Shown here: positions 34,092 to 42,741 of the stretch, one piece after another
How the letters are laid out: the number at the start of each line of letters is the position of its first letter
How positions within the stretch are numbered: the first letter of the stretch is position 1
NCBI RefSeq assembly: GCF_022179525.1
Contig: NZ_BPQX01000015.1
Span: 114,122-178,121, forward strand
Length of the DNA: 64,000 bases
Origin: Methylobacterium persicinum
GTDB lineage: Bacteria; Pseudomonadota; Alphaproteobacteria; Rhizobiales; Beijerinckiaceae
Reading direction: 5' to 3'
Program-made: the position numbers and the translations under genes
The notes under the pieces: generated by a model
What the model was told of the DNA's origin: nothing
What the model saw: the letters and a program-made list of their open reading frames with translations, nothing else
Databases searched by the model: none

Positions 34092-35176
34092 TGCACCGCC
34101 CCCTCACCCGCCGGCAGACGATCTACGTCGACCGGACGCACCTGCGCGGCCGCGTCACCGGCATCGAGCGCGTCACCCTCGACCTGTTCTCGGAGGACAA
34201 CCTCGCCCCGCACGACGTCCGCCCCGTGGAGAGCCGGTCGCTGCCGGGGATGATCGCCCGCCAGCAGCTTGGGCTGCCGCTGACGGCCCTGCGGGACAGC
34301 AATGCGCTCTTCGTCTTCCCAGGTTTTCCGCCCGGCCCGTTCTGCGCGCCGGCTGCCGCCCGCTGCCTCCTCTATATCCACGACACGTTCCTCCTGAGCC
34401 GTCCGGAGGATCTGAGCCTGCGCAGCCGGGCCTATCTAAGCCCCGCCTTCGCTTTGGCCATGCGCTGGGGCCGCAACCTGTTCGTGAACAGCCGCACCAC
34501 CGGCGAAGACCTCCGGCGCTACTGTTCGCCGAAGGCGGGCGTGTTCCTGCTGCGGCCGCCCGTGCACGATGTGTTCGCCCTGTCGGGCCGCACCGGGCCG
34601 GGCGCCCTTTCCCCGGGCGCGCCGCTGAGGCTCCTTGCGATCGGCACCGTGGAGCCGCGGAAGAACTACGCGGCCTCCCTCGCCATCGTCGAGGCGTTGA
34701 ACAGCCTCGGCGTCCCGGCGGAATTGCATCTGGTCGGCCGCGTCGGCTGGGGGCGGCACGCCTTCCTCGACGCCCCGCCCCCGTACCTGCACCTGCACGG
34801 GTACCTCGCAGACCGCGACCTCCAGGCCCTCGCCGACAGGTGTCACGCCCTGCTGTCGACCTCCAAGGCGGAAGGCCTCGGGCTTCCCCTGCTCGAGGTC
34901 CAGCATGGCGGTCTGCCGGTGATCGCGCCCGACGCACCGGTCTTCCGCGAGGTGCTCGGCTCGTCCGGCCTGTTCATCCATCCCGCCGACCCGGACCGGA
35001 GCGCGCGGATGATTGCGGAGCGGGTGGGCTCGGCGGACTTCGCCGGTGCGGCGGAAGACGCGCGGCGGAACGTGCGGCGGTGGAACGCCCTGTCCGCCCG
35101 GGACACGCAGCGCCTCCTCGCCCTGCTCGACGGCGATCCCCGCGCCTACGCGGAACGGGATTCCATGATCCCTTGA
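34091..35176 (+). CDS. Glycosyltransferase family 4
   Basis: A 361-residue GT-B glycosyltransferase. It begins MHRPLTRRQTIYVDRTHLRG with GRVTGIERVTLDLFSE, a pattern of GT4 enzymes acting in polysaccharide assembly. It has CLLYIHDTFLLSRPEDL and NLFVNSRTTGEDLRRY, then RLLAIGTVEPRKNYAA and STSKAEGLGLPLLEVQHGGL, the donor-binding E-x7-E region. The ATG at 34091 uses the last base of the previous stop codon (TGATG), so the two genes are translationally coupled. Confidence 0.88.
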   Translation: MHRPLTRRQTIYVDRTHLRGRVTGIERVTLDLFSEDNLAPHDVRPVESRSLPGMIARQQLGLPLTALRDSNALFVFPGFPPGPFCAPAAARCLLYIHDTFLLSRPEDLSLRSRAYLSPAFALAMRWGRNLFVNSRTTGEDLRRYCSPKAGVFLLRPPVHDVFALSGRTGPGALSPGAPLRLLAIGTVEPRKNYAASLAIVEALNSLGVPAELHLVGRVGWGRHAFLDAPPPYLHLHGYLADRDLQALADRCHALLSTSKAEGLGLPLLEVQHGGLPVIAPDAPVFREVLGSSGLFIHPADPDRSARMIAERVGSADFAGAAEDARRNVRRWNALSARDTQRLLALLDGDPRAYAERDSMIP

Positions 35177-35391
35177 CGCGGCGGGACCGACCTACGCAGT
35201 CTTCCCTGCCGGCGGATCGGTCTCCCATCGCCCCGAAAGGGGCCGGTTGAAGGCGCGGCGGGCACGGTACGCAGATTGCGTGATGGGTCTCGAGTAAGTT
35301 GTTTTAGTCGCTCGATTGTCCAAGACCGGAACGCTCTGTTCCAGATCAAGACAGAACGAACGACTGGACGAGCAGTCAAGGAGCGAGGCGT

Positions 35392-36870
35392 ATGTTCGAC
35401 TTCTCGACCCGGATCAGTGGCGACCCGGTGCGTATGGTCCTGCCGGAAATGGGGCCGCGCACGGATGCGCAGACCATCGCCCGGCGTCTTTGGCGCGGAT
35501 CGGGCTTCATCGCCCTCGGCGGCCTGCTGATGGTCGCCCTCGCCGTTCTCGTGCTCGGGCTGATCCCGCCGACCTATACCTCGAACATCCAGGTCCTCGT
35601 CGATCCGACGGATCTGCGCGTCGTCGAGAACGACGTGAACGCCCGTGCTCCGCAGGCCGACAGCGGCGTCTCCATCGCGGAGAGCCAAGTGCGCGTTATC
35701 CAGTCGGACAACGTGCTGCGCCGGGTGGTGGAGAAGCTGCATCTCGACCGGGATGAGGAATTCGTGCGGCCGGAGACCAGCAATCCGGTCCTGTACTGGC
35801 TGCGCGGTGTCGTCATGGGGATGCTCCCGCCGCATGTCAGCCGCGACCCTGTGAACATCGCCCTCGATACCCTCCAGCGGAACATCATCGTCCGTCGGCC
35901 GGAGCGCACCTTCGTGATCGATGTGGCGGTCCAGTCGCGGGACCCGGCCAAGGCGGCCCTGATCGCGAATTCCATCGGCGACGCCTACTTCGCCGAGGAG
36001 ACCGCGGCCCGCATGGAATCGGCCAAGCGCGCCTCCGATGCCCTTGCCGGGCGCCTCGCCAGCCTGAAGCGCGACGTCGAGGATGCCGAGCAGCAGGTCG
36101 TGCGCTACCGGGAAGACCACCGCCTCGTCGCCTCCAGCGGCCGGCTCCTTACGGATCAGCAGCTCGGCGACCTCAACCAGCAACTGGTCGGCTCTTCGAT
36201 CAAGACGGCAGAATCGAAGTCGCGCCTGGATCAGGCCCGCAAGATGCGCTCGTCCGATCCCAGCACCGCGCTCCCCGAGATGCTGCAATCCCTTGAGATG
36301 CAGGCGCTCCGCCAGCAATACGCCACCCTGTCGCGCAACACCGCCGAGCTCGCGACGCGCCTCGGCGAGCGTCATCCGGCGATGGCCGAGCAATACGCCC
36401 AGCAGCGGGACCTTCAGCGCCTGATCCAGCGCGAGAAGGAGCGGATCATCGACACGCTTCAAAAGGACTACGACCGTGCCGCCGCCAGCGAGGCTGCGAT
36501 CCGCTCGAGCCTGGACCGCGTGAAGACTGAAACCACGGCGAGCGACCGGGCCTATGTCGGCCTCCGGGAGCTGGAGCGGACCCTGGAAGCCCGTAAGGGC
36601 GTCTACGAAGCCTATCTCCGCCGTGCCCGCGAGGCGAGCGAGCAGGAGCGGGTGAACACGATCAACGTGCGGATCATCTCCGCGGCCACGCCCGCCCTGC
36701 AGCGGACCTTCCCGCCCTCGCCCAAGGTGGTGCTGCCGGTGGCGCTCCTCCTCGGCCTCGGCCTCGGTGCGGCGGTCGCCCTCATGCTCGGCGCCGATGC
36801 CGACCGCCGCCGCTCCCTGCGGCAGGCTAGCCAGCCGATCGGCCGGAGCTTCCGGGCGGCGGACGCCTGA
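35392..36870 (+). CDS. Wzz/GumC-like polysaccharide co-polymerase
   Basis: A 492-residue chain-length determinant/export protein without a tyrosine-kinase domain. Two membrane segments flank a large periplasmic part: about residues 37-60 (GFIALGGLLMVALAVLVLGL) and about 443-465 (VVLPVALLLGLGLGAAVALM), the second preceded by the Pro-rich FPPSPK motif typical of PCP proteins. The Wzz domain follows the first segment (TYTSNIQVLVDP), and residues about 200-420 are predicted coiled coil. It follows the two glycosyltransferases by 215 bases and ends in a strong terminator. Confidence 0.88.
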   Translation: MFDFSTRISGDPVRMVLPEMGPRTDAQTIARRLWRGSGFIALGGLLMVALAVLVLGLIPPTYTSNIQVLVDPTDLRVVENDVNARAPQADSGVSIAESQVRVIQSDNVLRRVVEKLHLDRDEEFVRPETSNPVLYWLRGVVMGMLPPHVSRDPVNIALDTLQRNIIVRRPERTFVIDVAVQSRDPAKAALIANSIGDAYFAEETAARMESAKRASDALAGRLASLKRDVEDAEQQVVRYREDHRLVASSGRLLTDQQLGDLNQQLVGSSIKTAESKSRLDQARKMRSSDPSTALPEMLQSLEMQALRQQYATLSRNTAELATRLGERHPAMAEQYAQQRDLQRLIQREKERIIDTLQKDYDRAAASEAAIRSSLDRVKTETTASDRAYVGLRELERTLEARKGVYEAYLRRAREASEQERVNTINVRIISAATPALQRTFPPSPKVVLPVALLLGLGLGAAVALMLGADADRRRSLRQASQPIGRSFRAADA

Positions 36871-36895
36871 GTCTTTCGGAAGCTTTTGAACGGCT

Positions 36896-36944
36896 CCAGC
36901 CGTCGTCGCCACCGGGAACGGGCGACGGCGGCTGGGGCATTTTT
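36896..36944 (+). terminator. Rho-independent terminator after the Wzz-like gene
   Basis: CCAGCCGTCGTCGCC and GGCGACGGCGGCTGG form a 15-bp stem with one imperfect pair, followed by GGCATTTTT. Confidence 0.85.
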
Positions 36945-36997
36945 CGTCGAACGGGTCGGGGGGATCAGCCAATGATCCGTCCCCGCCTGCCAATCCC

Positions 36998-37085
36998 GTC
37001 ATTGCGAGCGAAGCGAAGCAACCCAGGGCAGCGAGACCTTTCAGATTGAAGGGTCCCTGGATCGCTTCGCTTTGCTCGCAATGAC
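36998..37085. repeat. REP-like palindromic repeat, copy 3
   Basis: An 88-bp element of the family at 7001 and 28223. The outer arms are GTCATTGCGAGCGAAGCGAA and TTCGCTTTGCTCGCAATGAC. Inner arms CCCAGGG and CCCTGG flank the centre, closest to copy 2. Confidence 0.85.
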
Positions 37086-37151
37086 GTCCGGGGTGTCGGA
37101 TCTCGGTGAGATTCTAGACGAGAGGGAGCAGGCGCCGCCTCCCAGCTCAGC

Positions 37152-37754
37152 CTAGCGTGCGAATAGGTCCGGCCGCCGCACCTGGAGTGCGAAGAGCAGC
37201 ACCAGCGTCTTCATGTCCGCCAGGGCTCCGCGGGTGACCATGGCCGCCAACTCGGCGAGGGGGATCTCGTGGACAGTCACCGCCTCGCTCTCCGCGGCGA
37301 TGCCGCCGCCGGCCCCGACCCGGTTCGCCTCGGAATAGGATGCGAGGAACAGGTCCATCCGCTCCGTGGACAGTCCCGGCATGGACCATGCGCTCGCCAC
37401 GGGATCGAGGTGCTCGAGGACCAAGCCGGTCTCCTCACCGACCTCGCGTTTAGCCCCATCCTCGGCCGCCTCGTCCTCCAGAAGGCCGGCGGGCGCCTCG
37501 ATGATGCTGTCGGGACCGCCGGCATAGAGCAGGGGCGCCCGCAACTGAGACACCAGCGTCGCGACCTTCCGGACGGGATCATAGGGCAGGACGGCAACGG
37601 CCCTTCCATGATCCTCCACCTCGCGGCTGATCCGCGTCCCGTCGGATTGAATGACTTCGACAACGAGGAACCGCGCCCACCCATCATGGACGACGCGGAC
37701 TCCCCCGATCTGTGCTGGCATATCGTAAGACCGTCCCGCAGCTTCGGAGACCAT
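37152..37754 (-). CDS. NUDIX hydrolase
   Basis: A 200-residue NUDIX pyrophosphatase of the ADP-ribose/GDP-mannose pyrophosphatase type. The NUDIX box reads GLLEDEAAEDGAKREVGEET followed by GL, with the catalytic REVGEE helix. Upstream are AVAVLPYDPVRKVATLVSQLR and IIEAPAGL, and downstream SMPGLSTERMDLFLASY, typical of this subgroup. An internal ATG (37721) is an alternative start. It begins 9 bases after tusA, so both probably share a transcript. The exact nucleotide-sugar substrate is not decidable. Confidence 0.88.
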   Translation of the reverse strand: MVSEAAGRSYDMPAQIGGVRVVHDGWARFLVVEVIQSDGTRISREVEDHGRAVAVLPYDPVRKVATLVSQLRAPLLYAGGPDSIIEAPAGLLEDEAAEDGAKREVGEETGLVLEHLDPVASAWSMPGLSTERMDLFLASYSEANRVGAGGGIAAESEAVTVHEIPLAELAAMVTRGALADMKTLVLLFALQVRRPDLFAR

Positions 37755-37763
37755 GCCGATCGA

Positions 37764-38015
37764 TTAAAAATGCGGCGGCTTCGCGAAGACGGTGATTGTG
37801 AAGCGAAGATCGTCTCCGACCCGCTCGGCCGATTCCATCCGGCCGCCTTCTTCGCGGACGAGGTTGGGGATATCGATTGCCGCCATCGGATCGGTGCAGA
37901 TCACGACAAGGGTCGTCCCTGCCGGAAGAGCCCGCATCGCCTTTCGGGCGCGCAGAACCGGCAGCGGACATTTCAGCCCGGCGAGGTCGAGAACGGTCGC
38001 GGCGGTGCCGTCCAA
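37764..38015 (-). CDS. tusA: TusA-family sulfurtransferase
   Basis: An 83-residue SirA/TusA-fold sulfur-transfer protein. The active-site motif LKCPLPVLRARKAM has the sulfur-carrying Cys in C-P-x-P, and the fold continues LVVICTDPMAAIDIPNLV. In E. coli TusA relays sulfur for tRNA 2-thiolation; other members serve molybdenum-cofactor or sulfur metabolism, so the exact role here is open. It lies directly upstream of the NUDIX gene. Confidence 0.88.
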   Translation of the reverse strand: MDGTAATVLDLAGLKCPLPVLRARKAMRALPAGTTLVVICTDPMAAIDIPNLVREEGGRMESAERVGDDLRFTITVFAKPPHF

Positions 38016-38096
38016 AACAAAAGCTCCCCGCCCCCGGAGTTTGTCCGGGAACAGGGAGCGTCTTATCCACCCTGGCCCCTGGGGGCCAGACGCGGC

Positions 38097-38507
38097 TTAC
38101 CAGCCGTAGCCGCCGTAGGCCGGGTAGCCATATCCGTAAGCCGGATAGCCGTAGCCATACGTGGCGGCCGGAGCGTAGCCGTACCCATAGGCCGGGTAGC
38201 CATACCCGTAACCGTAGCCATACCGGGGCGCGGCGCTGGCCGCGATGGCGCCGCCGATCAGACCCAGCGCCGCGCCGGCCGCGAGGGCACCAGCGGCCCG
38301 GCCACCGTAGCCGCGGCGGTAGCCGTAGCCACGGCCATATCCGTAGCCATAGCCGCGGTAGCGGACATGATCGATGGCGGTGTTCTCGCCAGCGACCTTG
38401 GCGCCGGTCTGCGCCGGCAGCGGCGCCGCCTCGGCCGCCGTGAGCGAACCGGCGACGAGCGCCAGCGACGTGACGGTGCCGACGGCGAAGGTAGCAATGC
38501 GGGACAT
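38097..38507 (-). CDS. Secreted Gly/Tyr-rich low-complexity protein
   Basis: A 136-residue protein with a Sec signal peptide (MSRIATFAVGTVTSLALVAG, cut near AEA). A short linker follows, then a GYGYGR-type segment, a hydrophobic Gly/Ala stretch (AAGALAAGAALGLIGGAIAA) and a C-terminal run of YGYGYPAYGYGYAP units ending GGYGW. The Gly-zipper-like stretch may insert into or associate with a membrane. The ATG at 38507 is chosen over 38516 because AAGGA is then at about 9 bases. The function is unknown. Confidence 0.72.
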   Translation of the reverse strand: MSRIATFAVGTVTSLALVAGSLTAAEAAPLPAQTGAKVAGENTAIDHVRYRGYGYGYGRGYGYRRGYGGRAAGALAAGAALGLIGGAIAASAAPRYGYGYGYGYPAYGYGYAPAATYGYGYPAYGYGYPAYGGYGW

Positions 38508-38544
38508 GCCTGACATCCTTCAGTTGAACGTAGTCCGGTCCCAG

Positions 38545-38570
38545 AACTACGACGGACGGTCAGTCGTTCC
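38545..38570 (-). promoter_or_regulatory. Imperfect EcfG-type promoter
   Basis: On the minus strand GGAAC-N17-AGTT lies with its -10 element 37 bases before the start of the Gly/Tyr-rich protein gene. The -35 element is exact; the -10 differs from CGTT at one base. The spacing to the gene resembles that of the two exact sites near 46.2 kb. Confidence 0.35.
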
Positions 38571-38611
38571 ACCTCGAAGGGGCCGCTCCCGCGCACCCAC
38601 GATGCTGAATG

Positions 38612-39979
38612 TCAGAAAACGCACTCCGCGAAAGCCGGATCGACTGACGATTCCCAGCGCGTTTCGTAAGCGTCGAGGAGATTCTGGGCCTTCGTCCGTC
38701 CGGCGGCGACGATCAGTTCGAGGGGCTGGAGGTACCCGGTCTCGTCATGCCCGGATGCGTCCCGCCGGTTGCGCGCCTTCAGCCCGGACCGGGCGATGGC
38801 GAGGGCCTCCGCAGCCACCTCGCCGAGGGTCCTGGAGCCCACGGGCGTGGCGAGGCCGAGGCGCGGCGCGGTCGCCCGGGCCGCTTCCCGCTGCGAGGTG
38901 GTCCACCCCTTCACGAGATCCAGGGCCGCATCGAGGGCCGTTTCATCGTAGAGGAGCCCGGTCCAGAAAGCGGCTTGAGCCGCGATCATGCCCGCATCCC
39001 CCACATCGGCGCCGCGCATTTCCAGGAAGCGCTTCAGGCGTACCTCAGGGAAGGCGGTGGAGGCGTGATTCGCCCAGTCCGACACCGTGGCCCGCTCGCC
39101 GGGGAGCTGCGGCAGGCGTCCCTCCATCAGGTCCCGGAAGGAGGCGCCGGAAACGTCGTGATAGATGTCGCCGCGCTTCACGAAATACATCGGCATGTCG
39201 AGCAGCCAGTCGGCATAGGCCTCGTAGCCGAAGCCGGTCTCGAACGCGAAAGGCAGCATGCCCGTGCGGTCTGCGTCGGTGTCGCGCCAGATCTCCGAGC
39301 GCCGGGAGAGGAACCCGTTGGGGCGTCCGTCGGTGAAGGGTGAGTTGGCGAAGAGGGCCGTCGCCACCGGCTGGAGCGCGAGGGAGGCGCGCATCTTGCG
39401 CGCCATGTCGTCCTCGGAGCGGAAATCGAGGTTCACCTGCACGGTGGCGGTGCGCAACATCATGTCGAGGCCGAGGCTGCCGACCTTCGGCATGTACCCG
39501 GCCATGATCCGGTATCGGCTCTTGGGCATGACCGGCGTCTCGTCGCGCCGCCATTTCGGACTCATGCCCAGGGTCAGGAAACCGATGCCGAGGGGATCGG
39601 CCACCTGCTTGACCGCGTCGAGATGGGCCGACAGCTCGGCGGCGGTGGCGTGGACATCCGGCAGGGCCGCGCCCGACAGTTCGAACTGTCCCCCAGGCTC
39701 GATCGAGATGGCGCCGCCTTCGCTGGCCGCGAGGCCGATGACGAAGCCCCGGTCGGTGATCGGCTCCCACCCGGTCTCCCGGCCAAGCCCCTGGAGGAGC
39801 GCGCCGATCCCCGCCTCGCCGTCGTAGGGCACGGGGCGGTTGCCGGCCCTGTAGAAGGGGATCTTCTCGTGCTCCGTGCCGATGGCGAAGCGCTCGCGCG
39901 GTTTTTCGCCGGCGGCGAACCAGTCGATCAGTTCGGCGCGCGTCGTCAGCGGCGTGGTGTCGTCGGAGTCGCGCGCCAT
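38612..39979 (-). CDS. gshA: Glutamate-cysteine ligase
   Basis: Joins glutamate and cysteine to gamma-glutamylcysteine, the first step of glutathione synthesis. Glutathione is also needed for formaldehyde handling in methylotrophs of this family. The 455-residue protein belongs to the plant/alphaproteobacterial GCS2 class: FAIGTEHEKIPFYR (substrate Glu), ISIEPGGQFELSGA, YRIMAGYMPKVGSLGLDMML, TATVQVNLDFRSEDDM and ALFANSPFTDGRPNGF. The length is normal and no frameshift is seen. It is separate from rsmE by 281 bases with no visible gene. Confidence 0.94.
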   Translation of the reverse strand: MARDSDDTTPLTTRAELIDWFAAGEKPRERFAIGTEHEKIPFYRAGNRPVPYDGEAGIGALLQGLGRETGWEPITDRGFVIGLAASEGGAISIEPGGQFELSGAALPDVHATAAELSAHLDAVKQVADPLGIGFLTLGMSPKWRRDETPVMPKSRYRIMAGYMPKVGSLGLDMMLRTATVQVNLDFRSEDDMARKMRASLALQPVATALFANSPFTDGRPNGFLSRRSEIWRDTDADRTGMLPFAFETGFGYEAYADWLLDMPMYFVKRGDIYHDVSGASFRDLMEGRLPQLPGERATVSDWANHASTAFPEVRLKRFLEMRGADVGDAGMIAAQAAFWTGLLYDETALDAALDLVKGWTTSQREAARATAPRLGLATPVGSRTLGEVAAEALAIARSGLKARNRRDASGHDETGYLQPLELIVAAGRTKAQNLLDAYETRWESSVDPAFAECVF

Positions 39980-40260
39980 GCGCTGCCTACCCAGGAATTG
40001 TGATCCGTTCGGATGGCGGCGCGCCGGTGACCCGGTCGTCCCGCCCGGTGAAATCCCGTCCCGAGAACCGGACTGCGGACGGGCTGCCCACCGACCGCGA
40101 ACTCATTGCGGGCGGGGAGGCATCCTGTGAGCCACATAGTCGAGAGGCTCCGGCCGGACAACGCGGACGACCCTGCGGCCCAAGCGCAGCTGTGCGGCGT
40201 GAAGCCGTGTTCCACCGCCGGAAGACGAGCGATGTGCGCCGGCACACCCCGTTCGGCGCC

Positions 40261-41013
40261 CTAGCGGCTGTCTCCGAGAACAGCCTGGACGAGAGCCAGG
40301 ACCGCCACCGCGGCGGTATCCGCCCGGAGGATGCGCGGTCCGAGCGAGAGGGCCACGGTGTTTGGTCTGTCGCGGATGAGGCCACGCTCCTCGTCGGAAA
40401 AGCCGCCTTCGGGCCCCACCAGCACCGCGATGGCCGGCGGCCGGCCCGGGTCCGCCGCCGCGGACAGGGCCCGCACGGGATCGGCGATGGGCGCGTCTTC
40501 GTCGCAGAACACCAGGAGCCGCTCCGGCTCCAGGGCGGCCAGGGCTTCCGGCAGGCGCAGGGGCGGCGCGAAATCGGGGATCGCCAGGATCCCACATTGC
40601 TCGGCCGCCTCGACGGCGTTCGCCTGCAACCGGTCCATGTTGATCCGGTCGCCTTGCGTGTAGCGCGTGATGACCGGGCGGATCACGCCGGCCCCCATCT
40701 CCACCGCCTTCTGCGCGACATAGTCGAGGCGGGCGCTCTTCAGGGGTGCGAAGAGGTAATGGAGGTTGGACGGTGGCGTCTGCGGCCGGGTCTGCGCGAC
40801 GAGATGCAGTTCGCCGTCCTTCCGTCCCGTCGCGCGGACGCGGGCGTGCCACTCGCCATCCCGGCCGTTGAAGACGAGGACGGGATCGTCCTCCCCGCGT
40901 CTGAGGACGTTGAGCAGGTAGTTCGCCTGCGCCCGCTCGAGGGGCAGGACAGCGCCGGCGGCGAGGCTCGTCTCCACGAACAGGCGGGGGGCTTTGAAGT
41001 CGTAGGCCGGCAT
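40261..41013 (-). CDS. rsmE: 16S rRNA (uracil-1498-N3)-methyltransferase
   Basis: A 250-residue SPOUT-class methyltransferase that modifies U1498 of 16S rRNA. It starts MPAYDFKAPRLFVET, with a PUA-like N-terminal domain (LERAQANYLLNVLRRGED). The knot domain has KSARLDYVAQKAVEMGAGVI, VLVGPEGGFSDEER and the C-terminal LGPRILRADTAAVAVLALV, all diagnostic. The frame is open upstream to 41601, but conservation begins at the ATG at 41013. In many Hyphomicrobiales gshA and rsmE are neighbours near ubiA, as here. Confidence 0.95.
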   Translation of the reverse strand: MPAYDFKAPRLFVETSLAAGAVLPLERAQANYLLNVLRRGEDDPVLVFNGRDGEWHARVRATGRKDGELHLVAQTRPQTPPSNLHYLFAPLKSARLDYVAQKAVEMGAGVIRPVITRYTQGDRINMDRLQANAVEAAEQCGILAIPDFAPPLRLPEALAALEPERLLVFCDEDAPIADPVRALSAAADPGRPPAIAVLVGPEGGFSDEERGLIRDRPNTVALSLGPRILRADTAAVAVLALVQAVLGDSR

Positions 41014-41232
41014 GGGCAGGTTGGTTGCGCGCCCCTGCGCGGGAGTCAACGCGGACGACGGCCGGCAGTGTTGCCGTCGGGCGACAGTGACTGGATTTCG
41101 CGATCCTCCCCATCGCCTCGCGCCGGGAGCACCCTCTCGCTCGATTGACGCCACATTCCTATGGCGAAGGCGGTGTGAACGATCTCGAAACGCTTCGGCG
41201 TGACGAGGCACTGTCTCGAGGGGAGTCCCGGA

Positions 41233-41763
41233 ATGACCTACAGGAGCTTCGTGCTGGGAGCGGCGTCGCTGGCGGCCGGCCTCCTGGTGTCCGGCCAGGC
41301 GATGGCGCAGTCGATGACCCAGCCGATGACGGCCGCGCCCTCGGCGACGCAGTCGATGCCGGCGGCGCCGACCGTGGCGAACGATTGCAGCGCCATCCAG
41401 AAGACCCTCGCCGAACGGAAGGCGCTGGTGAGCCGGGCCAACGCCGCCTCCACGTCGAAGAACAAGATGACGCCCGCCGAGGCGTGCACCCTGTTCGGCA
41501 GGCTCGTGTCCAACGGCAACGAGGGCCTGAAGTGGATCGCCGCCAACAAGGAATGGTGCTTGATCCCCGATTCGTTCTCCGAGGGCTTCAAGGCTGACCA
41601 CACCAAGGTCACCGGCATCCGGTCGCAGATCTGCGGCGTCGCCGCCAAGGCCTCGAAGATGGAGGCCCAGGCCCGCGCCCAGGCGCAGAACGGCGGCGGT
41701 GGCGGCCTCCTCGGCGGCCCGGGCCTGAGCGGCTCGTTCAAGCTGCCGCAGGGCGCGCTCTGA
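41233..41763 (+). CDS. Secreted hypothetical protein (176 aa)
   Basis: A 176-residue protein with a Sec signal peptide (MTYRSFVLGAASLAAGLLVS, cut near AMA). A Met/Thr/Pro/Ala linker is followed by a helical domain with three Cys (NDCSAIQKTLAERKAL, TPAEACTLFGRLVSNGNEGL, KEWCLIPDSF) and a fourth in GIRSQICGVAAKASK. The four Cys may form two disulfides. The C-terminus is Gly-rich. Such Cys-helix periplasmic proteins are common in Methylobacterium. I assign no function. It is 29 bases upstream of ubiA and may share its transcript. Confidence 0.75.
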   Translation: MTYRSFVLGAASLAAGLLVSGQAMAQSMTQPMTAAPSATQSMPAAPTVANDCSAIQKTLAERKALVSRANAASTSKNKMTPAEACTLFGRLVSNGNEGLKWIAANKEWCLIPDSFSEGFKADHTKVTGIRSQICGVAAKASKMEAQARAQAQNGGGGGLLGGPGLSGSFKLPQGAL

Positions 41764-41792
41764 GCCCGCCCCTTCGGGCGGACGGAACCGCC

Positions 41793-42725
41793 TTGGGAGA
41801 ACGCCGTCCGGCGGACGCGGTCGCCGGCCATTGGGTCGATCGACATGCTCCCAGGGCGTGGCGTCCCTATCTGCGCTTGGCGCGGATCGACCGTCCGATC
41901 GGCTGGTGGCTTCTCCTGCTGCCGTGCTGGTGGTCCGCAGCGCTCGCGGCCATCGCCGCGGATCGGACCTACCCCGACCCCCTCGATTGCATCCTGTTCC
42001 TGATCGGCGCCGTGGTCATGCGCGGCGCCGGCTCGACCTACAACGACATCGCCGACCGTGACCTCGACGCGCAGGTCGAACGCACGCGCCATCGCCCCCT
42101 CCCCTCCGGGCAGGTGCGGGTGCGACACGCGGTGCTGTTCCTCGTGGCGCAGGCTCTCGTCGGCCTGGCGGTGCTGCTGCAATTCAACGAGACGGCCATC
42201 CTCGTGGGGCTGTGCTCGCTGACGCCCGTGGCGGTGTACCCGTTCATGAAGCGGGTGATGTCTCTGCCGCAACTGGTCCTGGGCCTTGCCTTCGCCTGGG
42301 GCGCGCTCATGGGATGGGTCGCCGTCTTCGCCCGGCTCGATGCGGCGGCGCTGCTGCTGTACGCGGGGGCGGTCGCCTGGATCGTCGGTTACGACACGAT
42401 CTACGCCGTTCAGGACATTGAGGACGACGAGATCGCCGGCATCCGTTCCTCGGCCCGGCTGTTCGGGCGGCGGCTGAAGGGGGCGGTGGGCCTGTGCTAC
42501 GGGCTGGCGGCCGGGTGCGTGGCACTCGCGGCGTGGAAGGCGGGAGCGGGTCCGGTGGGATTCTCTGGCGTCGCGGCCTTCGCCGGGCATCTCACGTGGC
42601 AGGTCCTGCGCCTTCAGGAGCGGGACGGGGCGGGAGCCTTGAGACTGTTCCGGTCTAATCGGGATGCGGGGCTGATTCTCTTCGTGGGCCTCACGGCCGA
42701 TGCGCTGATCAAAGGGCTGTCCTGA
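41793..42725 (+). CDS. ubiA: 4-hydroxybenzoate polyprenyltransferase
   Basis: Membrane prenyltransferase that attaches the polyprenyl tail to 4-hydroxybenzoate in ubiquinone synthesis. The 310-residue protein has about eight membrane segments and both Asp-rich motifs: GSTYNDIADRDLDAQVERTR and YDTIYAVQDIEDDEIAG. LARIDRPIGWWLLLLPCWWS is the conserved N-terminal region. The start is a TTG at 41793; no better ATG or GTG precedes the conserved region. Intact length. Confidence 0.94.
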   Translation: MGERRPADAVAGHWVDRHAPRAWRPYLRLARIDRPIGWWLLLLPCWWSAALAAIAADRTYPDPLDCILFLIGAVVMRGAGSTYNDIADRDLDAQVERTRHRPLPSGQVRVRHAVLFLVAQALVGLAVLLQFNETAILVGLCSLTPVAVYPFMKRVMSLPQLVLGLAFAWGALMGWVAVFARLDAAALLLYAGAVAWIVGYDTIYAVQDIEDDEIAGIRSSARLFGRRLKGAVGLCYGLAAGCVALAAWKAGAGPVGFSGVAAFAGHLTWQVLRLQERDGAGALRLFRSNRDAGLILFVGLTADALIKGLS

Positions 42726-42741
42726 ACGGCAGACCGCCGTA

